Below are positions 20,289-32,900 of a stretch of 64,000 nt of DNA, in pieces. Where the stretch lies: positions 2,784,206 through 2,848,205 of the forward strand of contig JAAONU010000018.1 in assembly GCA_012932295.1 (NCBI GenBank). Reading direction: 5' to 3'. This stretch comes from Cyclina sinensis (lineage: Eukaryota > Mollusca > Bivalvia > Venerida > Veneridae). The position numbers and the translations under genes are program-made. The first letter of the stretch is position 1, and each line of letters starts with the position of its first letter. The notes below the pieces were generated by a model. That model saw nothing but the letters and a program-made list of their open reading frames with translations. It ran no database searches and was not told the origin of the DNA.

Positions 20289-20780
20289 AACTGAAGATTT
20301 GAAGGCCCCTACAAACCTAATGTATAAAATATCAGTTGATAAATAAAGGCTCTATGACAGAAAGTAGAAACATTTATTACCTGTGGTTATCTTGATCTTG
20401 ACCCAGTGACTTAAAGCCCCACCTAAGGGTAGAGGTCCATTCAAGGAACCTACATACCAAATATTAAAGATGATGGTCTATAAATGAAGGCTCTGTAAGG
20501 TAAAGTAGATAAATCTGTTTATAGCCTTGGTGACCTTAACCCAAGTTTAATTGAAGAGGTTCATGCAAGGTGTCTATATACCAAATATATAAAATGTCAA
20601 TAAATAAGTACAAAAGGTAGAAAATTCTATTTTTTGTGACCTTGACCCAGAGACCTCAAATTCCATCTAAGGGTAGTGGGCCTTACAAGTTATCTACATA
20701 CCAAATATCTCGTCGATCATAAATGAAGACTCTAAGGAGAAATGTACAAAAATCTGTTTTTAGCCTAGGTGACCTTGACC
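20289..20780. repeat. Degenerate ~120-bp tandem repeats
   Basis: Repeated phrases such as CTACATACCAAATAT and AAATGAAGGCTCT recur three to four times at about 100-120-bp spacing with GACCTTGACCC motifs. These are typical dispersed satellite-like repeats; no gene. Confidence 0.6.
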
Positions 20781-21410
20781 GAAGTGAATGGCAGAGGATA
20801 TTTAGATGATGCTCCATGCAAAATATCTAAGCACTAGGCCTTCTGGTTTCATAGAAGAAGATTTTCGAAGTTTTTCCTATGTAAGCCTTTATTAAATCAA
20901 GGGAACCTTTGGGCGGAGCCATTTATGACCCTAGGCTATAATTTGAACAAACTTTGTAGAGGAGCTCTTACCGTGAACCTGTATGGCCAATATCAAATCC
21001 CAAAACGTAGTAGTTTCAGACAAGAAGATTTTTGAAGTTTTCCCTTTATATACCTCTACATAAACAAGGGACCCCATGGTGGAGTTAATTTTGACCCCAG
21101 GGACATTATTTGAACAATCTTGGTAAAGGCCCACTAGACAATACTTTGTGCAGAATTTTAGAACCTTAGGTCCTGTGGTTTCAGAGAAGATTCCTAAAAT
21201 TTTTCCTATATATTTCTATGCAAAATGTGACTACTTGGGCGTGGCCAATTTTGACCCCAGGGACATAATTGAACAGTTTAAGTAGACGACCTCTAGATGA
21301 TACACCATGCCAAGTATCTAAGTTTAAGGTCTTGCGGTTTCAGAAAAGAAGAGTTTTAAAGATTTTTCTTTTGGTTGCCATAGCAACCAAAAATTCTGCA
21401 TTGAACTAAA
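20781..21410 (-). repeat. 170-bp satellite, about four units, inverted
   Basis: On the minus strand, units carry AATCTTCTTGTCTGAAAC, then a TCTAGTGGACCTCTACC-like block, then a GGGGTCAAAATT / CCCC block. The same unit runs on the plus strand at 35640-36310 and once at 14380-14500. Adjacent monomers have diverged noticeably. Confidence 0.75.
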
Positions 21411-22439
21411 TTCTTTGAACAATTTTAACAACTCTAGAATTTACATAGGGTCAGTGGTAGAGCTCCTAGTATGGCTTTTGATCAATACAGTTATACTGTT
21501 GTAACTGGTTATGCATATTTTAAATAAATAAATGCATCACAAATACAGTTACATAAATTAAATGTATCACGTAAGAATTATCTAAATCAATATACTGTAT
21601 AATAATGTCAATGTTTATTTGTATAAAGTGTACAGGAAGAGAACATGAGATTTCAGTTCAAATATTTGTTGTACAAAATTGGTTTCTTATATCAAAAGCT
21701 TTCTAGAGTTATATTAACTTTAATATTACTGCTTGTCATAAGTGCAATAAATTGAGGAATATTTGGTTTGCAGCAAAGCATTTATTCATATAAATTTTTT
21801 TGACGTCTCTCTGAAGCTGGACTCAAACAAGTGACATAAGTGACATTTTCTTTCTGTTACAGGTAATCATAAAGGTTTAAGCCATATACCTGATAAAATT
21901 CTTAATTAAAGGAAAAATACCTTTAATCTGCAAAAAAGAAGCAATGAGTTTCTCACCATTAACAGATTGTAAATAAGGTTGAAACTCATAATTTTGAGAA
22001 CAAAATGTCCGCTTTCGATCATTATTACCAGTGCCTTGAGATAACCAGACATCATTAAATCTGAGAGGATTCACGAAAATTTCGTGCAATTATTTTACTT
22101 GGTGTTGTCACTAATTTTCAAAGTACAAAGCCATATTGACATTTTACACATCTGTGATTTTTCAGTTATAAAACATTTGACCACACTAACTGACAGCTCT
22201 TCGTTAACAGTGAAATTCTTCAAGTTCACCATATATACAGTTTTGTGTTTGTGACTTAAAACCAAGTTTTTAAAATACAAAAACAAAAATCAAAAAGCAC
22301 TTTTTCTAAAGCAATGAAATCCTTTCAGCCACACATTTCTGATTTCAAAATAGGTAAGATTAACTTTCCAAATAATTTTGGTTGATTTCTGGAGAAAATA
22401 TCTACCCTGTGTATAATAAAAGATAAAAGTTGACCGGTA
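21411..22439. other. Intergenic and CRAL-TRIO 3' flank
   Basis: AT-rich sequence downstream of the minus-strand CRAL-TRIO stop codon, including its 3' UTR. No further gene is supported. Confidence 0.5.
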
Positions 22440-22918
22440 TTAGGATATTAATGCTGCTTTTTTCTTCGTTTCTGTTATATTGTGAAGTATATTAGGGTGA
22501 GGTAAGTAAATATTGCATTCTGATTTATAACTATCCACTGGAAAATTATCCAAATATTGCTGAACGTAACTTCCGCACCCCCTAGTGTCATGACCCAAAT
22601 TTTCTTCAGTCCAAAACTCTTTCTGGTGTTTCGGCATCGGATGAGCTTTATTAAGCCGAATCTCCTCACAAAGCCACTGATTTAATTCGTCTGGAAATAA
22701 CTCGTTGAAAACTTCTTCCATTTTGCTGTGATGCCTTGCCATGTGGACTTTTTTAGCCGTGGAGGGCGGTATGAAGAGTTTTACAGCCTTCCAAAAAGTA
22801 TGGAACACCGGCCCGTGGTTGACGCAAACACAAGCCCCGAGACGCTCAGGGTAATGGTTCGACATGACCTGTTCAACAGCACGAGCTATATTTGGGTTGC
22901 ACGCTACTACTTTCATTC
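22440..22918 (-). CDS. CRAL-TRIO gene exon 4 with stop
   Basis: Completes codon 142 and encodes residues 143-300, from MKVVACNPNIARAVEQ through the NHYPERL motif to a TAA at 22442-22440. The acceptor is TGCCAG after a T-run. Confidence 0.9.
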
Positions 22919-24779
22919 CTGGCAAAAAAAGGAGAACACTAGTTTATACTTCAACAGTTCACAGGTTCAAAGAGTCAGAAAATTTTGTCTGTTCGTAAAA
23001 ACAACTGACTTCAACTTGCTTTTACACATTAAAACATTTTTATAATTAAGTGACAAATGAGGAGTTAACTACAACTGATTCTGTACACACAAAAAGACAT
23101 TCTGATACCTGTAAAGTCGAGCACCCAGACAAACTGATGCACGTGTGGCGGCATGGCACGAACGGCATTTTCTGTCAGGTATATCATATGCTGGAGGGCG
23201 TCTTCGGCCCCGTGGTGCTGCGTCAAACATTGTGCATAGTTCGCGTAAAGTACTGGTCTATCTTGTAGGTCAAATCCAACATGGCGCTGAAGGAAAGTAA
23301 GTGTGTGTATCAGTCGATTAAATTTCACTAAACTATTGATAAATATACAAACCTAGAGATCTCGAAAACAGTATTAATAGAGCACGATGCCTCTGTTTTA
23401 ATGGAAGAAAAAAGAGACAGGTGCCCAAATAGTAATACCGGTAACTACTCTCACACAACAGTTGTATGTATGGTCATAACAACTCAAAAAGCCACCATGA
23501 GGAAAAGAAAGGTTCTTAGTGCATAAATCTAGGCAAGAAAAATAATTTTCAAAATAAAGAGGTGCAGTTGTCTTACTCGGACAATTTTGACTTTCAACGG
23601 TTACTGTACTGCCTAATTGTAAATGCATGAAGCATAAATGAAACATCTCAACAAACCATTGCATGAAAACCAGGTTTCGCCTCACAGTAAGTGCAGACGA
23701 CGCTCTGTGGTTTGTTTTCTTTCCTCCATTCAATGGTTGACTTCAGCAATTTCTCGGCTGCTTCAACGTCCCAGTCACGTGCTTCCAGATATCGACACAA
23801 TCTAGTACAAAATATCAATTAAAAATACTACCAAACTTAAACAAGAACTGTTTTAACAGATATACGATTACATGTTTGCTAGATGCCCTCAGTGTACACT
23901 TAGTAGCCAAGTCGTGTGCTGTAATTCTAACTTCTGTTTTCGAACAAACCTCCTGTTAAACTGCCCCTTTTTGTATATAGTTATGGGAATTTGTATTCCA
24001 CAGCCTTTTTAGCAACAGTTTCGGCGGTGCTTTAATTTTTGCAACATTCAGCCATGATAGACCATCATTTCTACAGGTAACACTTACTGGACACTATATC
24101 AGCAGAATAGGTGTTTAATAGGAATCTGAAGTCGGCACTCGTAACTTGGTCTAGTGAGGTTTTCGATTTTTCACTAATACAATATTGTGGGTATTTATTC
24201 GGGATTATTAACCCGTTTTTTCCACTACAGATTTGTTTGGTCTGTTAAGTAGATTGTAACTGATCTTGTTTTCTGTATATCTAAACAAAAAATATGCATA
24301 AGTTTCAAATTGGCGACGGCCATCATATTTTTTCCCTTTGAAACTTTAACTTAAACCCACAAGATTTACAAAACCCTAAATACGTAATTATGTAAAACCT
24401 TCATACACAAAGGTATTGATAACATGACACAGTTGTAATTATGACCATAAATTTACATTAAACATTTAACTGATATGACTTTACTTTGAGGTTAAAATTT
24501 TGAGTATGGTTGGAACTAAACTCTCAATGCCCCATACATTATAACATTTTATATATGTGACGGAACTGGAACGTCTATATTCACAATGGCAATTTTACTT
24601 CAACGGTGTTATTAATGTATTTGTCAATATTATACACTATATGTATGAAATTTTATACATGTATTAACGTTGACTTACGTTTGCTTGGACAGAAAACTGG
24701 GATCTTCTTCCGTTGTATTCCAGTCCCTAAGTCTTTTTTCAAGATCCTTGGTTTTCTCTTGTCTGTCTGCACTTTCCAT
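22440..24779 (-). CDS. CRAL-TRIO (Sec14-like) lipid-binding protein, four exons
   Basis: Predicted to bind a hydrophobic ligand or phosphoinositide in a Sec14-type pocket; the exact ligand is unknown. Exons 24779-24679, 23801-23657, 23286-23109 and 22918-22440 join with matching phases to 300 residues starting MESADRQEK. Residues 34-60 match the CRAL-TRIO N-terminal helix (LCRYLEARDWDVEAAEKLL). The lipid-binding domain spans roughly 83-230: GFDLQDRPVLYAN, FVWVLDFTG, then VMSNHYPERLGACVCVNHG and FWKAVKLFIPPSTAKKV. The C-terminal 70 residues are polar and family-specific. No signal peptide or membrane segment is seen, so it is probably cytosolic. All splice sites are GT-AG. The architecture resembles the small single-domain CRAL-TRIO proteins of protists, fungi and invertebrates. 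I cannot name an ortholog. Confidence 0.92.
23109..23286 (-). CDS. CRAL-TRIO gene exon 3
   Basis: Residues 83-141 plus one base: RHVGFDLQDRPVLYANYAQ through FVWVLDFT. Acceptor CTTCAG, donor GTATCA. Confidence 0.92.
23657..23801 (-). CDS. CRAL-TRIO gene exon 2
   Basis: Residues 34-82: the CRAL-TRIO N-terminal helix and EWRKENKPQSVVC, ending PGFHAM. Acceptor TACTAG, donor GTTTGT directly after the ATG of the last methionine. Confidence 0.9.
23802..24678 (-). other. CRAL-TRIO intron 1
   Basis: AT-rich intron with GTAAGT donor and TACTAG acceptor. Nothing else is recognised in it. Confidence 0.6.
24679..24779 (-). CDS. CRAL-TRIO gene exon 1
   Basis: Residues 1-33 plus two bases: MESADRQEKTKDLEKRLRDW through SFLSKQ. 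The ATG at 24779-24777 follows an A-rich context; the donor is GTAAGT. The split codon AC|A restores threonine with exon 2. Confidence 0.88.
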
Positions 24780-25230
24780 TTTTCGTTTTCACATCAACGC
24801 GCATATAGTACAGAAATGAGGGTTATTTAAAAAGTAACGATACGCTAGTTATTTCAGTAAGTGTATTCCAAGTGTTTAACAAGCATGAATGTATTTATGC
24901 GTTTTTCACAGTCTACATGCGACTGGCCATATCGACCAGATAAGTAGCATAAATACAAGGGCGAACAACGATATTCGTACCCCTTTCTTGCTGCCTTGGC
25001 TCGTTCACAAAGTTTGCGCACACTGAAAACAATACACCATTATATACTGTATAAAATGGCGATCCGCGCCAGAAAAGTATTAGTAAATACTAAAATGACA
25101 AAAAAGACATCCTTTTGTTTGTTGATAATGTTAAAGTCTAAATCATTATTTTACAGATGTTTATCACTGCGAAAAGCCGCTCTATTTAACGCAGTTCAAG
25201 ATGTAATACAGGGGATAATATAGAACACGG
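24780..25230. other. Upstream region of CRAL-TRIO gene
   Basis: Must contain the minus-strand promoter. I see no distinctive motif. Confidence 0.4.
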
Positions 25231-25701
25231 TGCATAACCATAGCGGCAGTCTCTCTGCAAAATCCGCTTAAAATCAAGAAGTGCACTGAACAATAGAATA
25301 TCTCTGTTATGTATACGCTTGTCTACTTTTCAATTATCAGTCACTGCGCTCCGAAACTCGGACATATTGTTTAGTGGTGTACTGGAATGAACAGAACCTC
25401 GGCACTTTCTCCAGGCTGAAACGAGTTATTGCTTTGATAACCTACATAAAATCCACTTCAAATATATTCATTGTTCAATATTCTGCAAGAAAATACTGAT
25501 AAACTGGCCAATATTTATATGGAATTTTTGTATACCTCTACTTTCGGTTCTAATGGTACATCCGTCTGAACTGATGTCTGTCCGATTTTTCTGACTGTCT
25601 TCCATCACAAACTGTATTTACAGCAGAATATAACTGGTGCCGACGCAGAGAGACCGCCGATAAAGCAGATTTCGCAGAGAGACTGTCGATATGGTTATGC
25701 A
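25231..25701. mobile_element. Inverted-repeat element, 37-bp termini
   Basis: The left terminus TGCATAACCATAGCGGCAGT... (25231-25267) and the right terminus (25665-25701) are inverted copies matching at 33 of 37 positions. The 400-bp interior has no coding capacity. A second partial copy of the right terminus (AGAGAGACCGCCGAT, near 25649) lies just inside. No target duplication is evident. Confidence 0.75.
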
Positions 25702-26009
25702 TCGTATAGAGGAAAGATCTGTCAGCGATGTGTCTCACAAGTGACTACACTTTCAGGGCCCATTTGACTTTCTGTACTTCGAAAACATTATCAGCTGTTA
25801 ACAAAATATGTCACAAATATCTCACCTCAGTATGACTTCTAGGTAGTTACAACTTGTAATGCGTTACCATATCGAAAATGCAGATAACTTCAAATGAAAT
25901 TTTCGCAAGTAAAGAGAGAAAACTATTTCATTGCATGTTTGCTTTTATTGTGGATTTTGCGCAAATTTCGAATTTTGAATTAGACAAGAATGCCTAATAT
26001 AGTCATTTA
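25702..26009. other. Intergenic, nothing recognised
   Basis: Short AT-rich spacer between two inverted-repeat elements. Confidence 0.5.
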
Positions 26010-26932
26010 AGGAGTTCCGGATCACTAACAGTAGAATAGTTGCTAGTATGTACATTTATAGAGCTATTTCATAAATCTTACTTTATTTGAAGAACACATA
26101 TCTACTCTGTAAACCTGCTTTGACAGTACTTTTATTATAATTCTATTATAATTTTGGAGCCAGGTAAATGCACCCCCCTTCACTATGTGAGTTCTGGATA
26201 ACTTGAGTATTCCAGATCACTAGATGTGTTAAATCGTCTCTGCACTTCATGTCATAGGCGAAGGGGACATGTTCGTGTCTAAATAACTTTTCATTACAAT
26301 GTGAAATATTCAGTTTTAATTATAAGACTAATCTTGTAAAAAATGTCAGAGAAAAAAACAAGTTATCCTTGCTTAAACCAAACTGCTACTCATCTACAGT
26401 AAAATCGTTTTGTAAACTTAAACGTGAGTTTATATGCAAAGTAACTAGAATACGCTATAGCAATAAATTACATAAACTGAAACTGGCCTTAGTTAAGTTT
26501 TTCCTAAAAACAAAACTTGTGTTTATCTTAAAGCAATTACACAAATCGGCGATGGCCCATCAGTCCGTATGCAGAGTGATCCTGAACTAACATACTGATT
26601 TAGTTATGTCACTACACAATCTCTTATACCTTTTATAAAGAAAGATAGATATTTCCATTGAATGCAAGCTTGGTATAACAAAATCGTGGTGGTTTCCTAA
26701 CATTTTCATAGTAACAGCACTTTAAAAGTTAGACAGTTACTTTTAGATACTGTTACACCATGAAATTTTTCTAGGGACAATATTTATACATATGAATTTT
26801 GCAGACAAATTATATCACAACATTCCCAAAAGAATTTGATAGTTTCAAACAGGTTTTGTGATCTATATTCATTCCCAATTTTTGGTGAAATTAAGCCAAT
26901 TGATCCGGAATTACCTGTGACTCGGAACTCCT
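26010..26932. mobile_element. TA-flanked inverted-repeat element (mariner-type MITE)
   Basis: The left end AGGAGTTCCGGATCAC and the right end, complement AGGAGTTCCGAGTCAC, match at 14 of 16 positions and are flanked by TA on both sides, the target choice of the Tc1/mariner superfamily. The interior is non-coding and contains degraded internal copies of the terminal motif near 26190. Superfamily is inferred from the TA flanks only. Confidence 0.65.
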
Positions 26933-28800
26933 TATCAGACTGTAGTTCATTTATGCAAAACCCCTCTACGCTCTTTATTGGCTGGAAGGTTTTAGGTTTA
27001 TATTAGGGAGGTAATGTTCTTCGACATTACTTTTTGTATAGTTTGGTACCGCTACGTATGAAAAGGTAAGGGCATGTCACGGAGGCAGGGTTAGGTTAGG
27101 TAGGGTTGGCTAGAGCAAGGCATAGTTAGGTATAGTTAAAGTAATATAGGTACATGTACATCGAGGTAAGGTTGTAAGGTAGATAAATCTTGTTTGCACA
27201 CGTTTTTTTCTCGGGCTGTCGTGCTTGAATGATCAAAATCGTTTGCTCCGGTAACTACTGAAAAAAAACACCAAAAAAACAAACGAACAAACAAAACATG
27301 TTTTAAATTTAAAAAAAAACACAAACGACAACAACAACAACAATTTTTTCACTAAACTGATGACCAACCCCACATACCGCCTGGACACAGTAATTTCTAC
27401 ATTTATAGTTTGCCTGCTGAAAATATTCAAAACTGTAACTTCTGTGGAAAGTTAACTCAGCAGTATAAGTCAACCATATGGATACGTTTTACACACACAA
27501 CTTAACCATCCTGCAAAGAAAAAAGGAGAACTCAATAAACAGCATACGTGCTGATGACATGCATATCTGGGTTTAGTACTAAAGATGTTTGATTAAACTT
27601 CATTAATTCTGAAAAAGCACAGACAAACTAAACCTTTTATCGTTTATAAGTAAAAAATAAGAGCCATAACTCAGTGAAAATTAATTGGACTGGAACACAA
27701 CAATGGCTTGCACAAGTTGGCTTAGTACTCATGATTCTTGTAAAGTGTCATTTAAATCTTAGAAATAGTTGCTGAAATAAATTTGTAATAATAAAAAACA
27801 ACAACATTGTCAATTTGATTAGAGTGTAAAAAATCACAACTTTGAAAAGTGTTATTGCACGTGCCCATTTTGTAACATTGTTATATATATTCTCTAAGCA
27901 GTAATAAGAAAGTGGGACAAAATGGAATTTTTCCATTAGAATCTACGCCCCCGTTGGCGTAACACTGTTCCGTTTTGCCCCGTCACGCCAAATGACCTTT
28001 GACACTGAATCAAGTGATAGATCTAGTTACACAAGAAGCGATCATTGCCAATAAGTAAAATAAACAAATGCAGATAGAATCTACATCTTTCATATAGACT
28101 TCAATGGTTTACCATATTCTATTGTGATCTGACACTGGAAAAACCTTTTAGCTTTTTTTTTTACAGAATGACAGGAAAATGGCAGAATCGCTAGAGTTTT
28201 TCAGCTATTGTTTTCGTCATAGGTGACGTCATTGCGACGCTTTACGAGTTGTTTCATTTTGCCCCGTGTTCCGTTTTGCCCCGGTCTCCCATCAGGTTTT
28301 TCATACAAATGAACACTTAGGTCTACTTAAAAATTGCCACAATAAATTATTTGACTGGCCCTAAGAACAAGCTGGTACAATTTTCGTGCGCACGTGCTTG
28401 CGGTAGGCTAACCCAAAACTATAGAAGTCTGCTAGTGTATGACTTGAGTGGTAAATATCAACCGATCCAAAACTGTGGCTTTCACGTACAGTTCTCAGGA
28501 CTTCGGACTGCAAGTTATGCTCAAGCTAGGTTAGACCTCGCAAAATTATTTCTGAGCACTGGCCTGAGAAATAAATGTTCAGTAACAAAAACTAAAACAG
28601 ATGACTTGGTTTGTGTACATTTGTCAGAAAAAAACTTTTTTGCATTGATTAATTTATCTATTATTTATTTAAAGATCTATCTTTTATCTATTTTCTATTT
28701 ATCTACTAGATCTAGATCTATTTTTTTTTTTTTTTTTTTTTTGCTGTGAGAATTCTTCAGGACTTATTGATCGAAGTAAAGTTTCCACTCTATCGCCGGT
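26933..28800. other. Intergenic; GTTAGG tract and possible small MITE
   Basis: Contains a degenerate GTTAGG/GGTTAGGTAGG tract (27085-27180). Two TTCCGTTTTGCCCCG motifs lie at about 27969 and 28267, and a loosely inverted GGGACAAAATGGAA at 27914 suggests a decayed inverted-repeat element of about 380 bp. A poly-T run lies at 28721-28742. The 132-codon frame at 28351-28749 has no family signature and I do not call it a gene. Confidence 0.4.
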
Positions 28801-28860
28801 AGAAATTACTTCCGGGTCAGTGTTTGACAGTTGCCAGGGCCGCCATAAAAATTTGGCATT
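28801..28860 (+). promoter_or_regulatory. Putative MATCAP promoter
   Basis: A local GC rise with ETS-type ACTTCCGGG at 28808-28816 and a following GCCAGGGCCGCC, some 450-490 bases before the first coding ATG. The start site is not known, and an untranslated exon could lie in 28830-29300. Confidence 0.35.
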
Positions 28861-29303
28861 TGTGATACAGTATTTTTAACAAGTTTAAGAATACTTAGAA
28901 GGAGTGTCACGCTCTATTACTGATGCTTGTTGAGCCAGTGTGCATTCTTCAATCAATTGAACAGTCGTTTGCATTCAAGTAATATTTGAATCAAAACATA
29001 TATCTGGACTTACGCACTTGTCAAAATTTTACTATCCCGAAGGCAGAGTCGGGTCATTGCAGTACATTTGCTTTTAGAAGGTTCATGACAGATTGGTTAA
29101 TCAAATTCATTTGGGAGACAGTGCTGAAATAATCTGTATAAAACGTATAAATGGTAAAGTAATTGCATCTTCAGCTGTTGAGAAGTGAATTACAGTAGAT
29201 TTCTTTTTCTGTTGATTAAAATTTTGGTACTAAAACAGGATGTCAGTTCTTTTGTAGTGGACGGCTCCAGGAGTTTTCAGATATATACATCTTTGTACTG
29301 TGT

Positions 29304-29939
29304 ATGTATTCAGTATTTGTGCCAAGAATGCCAGAGAAGAAAATGAATGATAAAAAGTCATCTGTTTACATTCAGTCTGTAATGGGGTGTCCGCCAAAAA
29401 CTGCCAACAGCAGGAAGAGGAAGAAAGGGAAAAAACTAAAATTCAAAAAACAATTTGTGTCAATTGCTTCCATAGTTAAGATTGACAATGAGGAAGAAGT
29501 AAAGATTCAGAATCAGAATGAATTTTCTGGAGGACAGCCAGAGAGTAACTGTACTATTCAGTATTTTTATAGACCAATAAGACAATCACAAAGTGAACAT
29601 TCTTTGATGTCATTAACGAAATTGCCACAATTACCTAAGGCATCCACTCCAACTCAGTCGTTGACATTTTCAAGTCCCTCTTCGCAGTCTTGCACTCCAC
29701 GATCAGCAGCAGGATCTCGTTTGCCAGTCACTTTACCTGCAAATTTGCAACCTGGTGCCCATGAAAGAAGAAAAAAACTGCCGATTTTAGCTGCAATCAA
29801 ACCAGAGAATGAGAAGGCAGAGAGAGATCGATTTATGAGGGCTAATTACAACTATAATCCATTATTTGTGTACAGATTTCCAGCTGATGCTGAGGTGTTG
29901 GAAAGATTGGGGAACCCATCAGATAAATACCTTAGTCAG
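29304..29939 (+). CDS. MATCAP: MATCAP exon A
   Basis: 212 codons from the first ATG, ending SDKYLSQ at a GTAACA donor in phase 0. The first half is poorly conserved, basic and Ser/Pro-rich; the final 50 residues (RANYNYNPLFVYRFPADAEV) enter the conserved domain. Confidence 0.88.
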
Positions 29940-32900
29940 GTAACAGCTTAGGAATATTAAAGATACAAATTATGAATAGTGTTTATATACAATATCATTC
30001 CTCGATGCCTCGAGCTTGCATTGTTATTCCTTGTTGACTCTTGGTCCAATTTTTTTCTCCTTATTAACTCGAATATTTTCTAGGCTCAAGATGTCCCAAG
30101 GTGTCAGTTTACACCTATTGTTCTCAACAGTTGAAGTCCTTATTGAGGTGTGAATTATATCACAAGTTGTTGTGAAATGGCACATTTAATCTGTTAATCA
30201 ATCCTCCACTTAACTGCACTGTTTCAGAAGTTTGGAACTGCAAATCTGTTAAAAAACAACAGAAAGATACATTGTTTTTAAACCAGTTTTAATTGAAATG
30301 ACATAACATGGAAGGTTTTTTGGCTTTTGAAGGGGTAAATAATTCAAAAGCAATTCATGATGATTATAGCTTACCAAGAAATTCACTGACTTGTTATAAA
30401 AAGACCAGTAAGAAAATGTTCATCATGCAAAATCATTGAAAAATTTTGAAACACCATGAAGGTAATCTGAAATAATATTTTTTGGTATATTTTAATGTGG
30501 TGTGTATTTAATTCATAACCTGTTGTTTCTTGCAGGATTGTATATAAATTTTGACAACTGTCGTGTTCTGCATTGGAATAAAGAAAATACTGTTATACTA
30601 ATAAAAATTTAACCTTTCCAAAGAAAATGAAGATCATGAAATAATCAAGAAATTAGAGAGATTTTGAAGTACCAACAAATACAATAAAATGTCTAATTTT
30701 GAAGCTATATAGTTTATAATAACAAGCCAGCATAATCTAATTAACATCTAATTTTTCATAGCTCAGTGAATAACATCAATCAAGGAATAACTGTTTACAA
30801 ATAAACTTTTGGAGATATTAGGGAAACCAACCTAGGGGGATACGTATATATAAAAAATCTAAGGCACAAACATGAATATTAACTGATGGAAATCACATGA
30901 ACAAATATGATAGTGAACCAGAAATTACCTAGTTGTGCCTTAGTTTGAGTTTTGTAGTGACGTCATTGTACATGTACTTTCATTTCAAAAACGTTGTGTT
31001 ATTGAAGATACCAGGATATCACTGTATCAGCTGGAGAAATGAAAATTTCTCTAGATAAGATGTAACAAAGTTACTGGCCATTTTGTTGTTGGCTCTTATC
31101 AAGCCTTGACAGGAATAAGGGCCCCTTTCTTCCCTTCTTTATATAAAGTACTTCCTACAAAATATATTCAACTGGAACCTCTGTTGAAATTTTTCATTTC
31201 TTGTTCATTTGTTATAAGTTTTCAATGCAGTTTTTATTATATATCATTCTAATATCTTAATCTTTTTTTGTTTACATTTGGTAAATATCTTTAGAGAAGA
31301 GTCTACAATGGCTTTTGAAATGTTGAACACTAATTTACAATTCTTTTGAAATATTTAAGAAGACCGTAGCACACGTGCTTGTCAATACTGACCCTGTGTC
31401 ATGTTGGTTATTTGAATACAAGGTACATACATGGAACAGACTGTTTTGTTTTCAACAGAAAAAGATTTGCTTAGTAGGAGCTTCAGTGACCTGCATAGAA
31501 TAATCGGCAAAATAAATGGTTTACCTATGAATGCATGACCTCATGAGCTTATCAATATTAACTATTCTTTGTCAGGACTTCAAAAATACACCTTTCTTTT
31601 ATACACTTGCTTCTTGTTTTACAAACCTCAAATATACTGATATAAATAAATTATGCTGTCAGCAGAAGTAGTGTCTCATTGATTTATAAACTGTTGTAAA
31701 TATGATAAATCTTTAGTAGTCTTTAGCCTGTTTCCTAATAGTAAGTAATATTGTACCTGCATGTTTTTTAACAAAAAAAAGTGAAAAAAGTGAAAAATCA
31801 ACAACACATCCTGACTGTAAGAAGAATTTCACACAAACAGGGACAATAAACAAGAGTGTGTGGTTATTTTCATTTATTGCATTTAATATAGTTTTTCTGA
31901 AATAATCTTGCTTTAAATGTGCCTTGTTTCAAACATGTAACACTGTCATTTCCTAAATATTCAGAAAATACAACACAGCAGGGCATGTTCGTGAGAATAA
32001 GAGGTATTTATAATGGAAACTTTCAATGACAGCTGTATAGACATGTAGGTCTTTTTTTGTTGTTGTAGTATGGCATTCATTAAGGGTTAATTCAAGATAT
32101 CATTAAAAAATCTTACAATGATTTTCGTGCAGTATTGGGTGTAACACATATTTTGGCAGATGATCATTTTGATACACTGAATGGCGCTATACCATGTTAC
32201 TATTTTCAAGCACGGCTATAGAAAAATTTAGTAGAACTATTGTTTTAAGCTTGAAATAGAATATCACAGTACAATGGAAGGAAGTTTTTGTGTGCCAGTT
32301 GCAACAGATTGCCAATCACGCAAACAAAAGAAAGAAAACACCTTGAATTTTTTCAAAATTGCATACATACTGATTATAATTATATTAAGTGAATCATTTA
32401 TATACAAGAGTGTCTTAATTCTGAACAAACATCTTAGCATGGTATATCAGCAATATACAGCAGTACAAAATTCAGATAGTTATATAATCATGAGGGCTTT
32501 AGCTGACGTACTGAAATTGCAAGCCTCTGAATGCCATAGCATGAAGTCGCACAGTATCAAGGTCGCACTGTATCAAGGTCACACACAGTATCAAGGTCGA
32601 CAGTATCAAGGTTGCACAGTATCAAGAAATTTAACATTTCTTCCTTGTTTTTATAAATTCTGTTAAATTTGAAGGTATAGGAATTATAAAACAATTGATC
32701 GGACTTGAATGTAACAAGTATGTGTCAAACTGTAATTACTCTCTGGTACAAAATATGTACTAAGGAACATTGCTGAGACCTTTAACATGCACATGTGCAT
32801 TTCTGTAATAAATGGTAGACCTGGGTCTTGACAGTAGAAATTATCTTGAGGTGCCTTCAGAAGTTAATGTTTTTTTTGCAGTGTTTAAAATTTGTCATGC

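Noticed and set aside
27085..27180. Telomere-like GTTAGG tract
   Set aside because: Too short and irregular, without TTAGGG arrays; low-complexity sequence.
28351..28749. 132-codon plus-strand frame upstream of MATCAP
   Set aside because: No recognisable domain, ends in a poly-T tract, and does not join the MATCAP reading frame.
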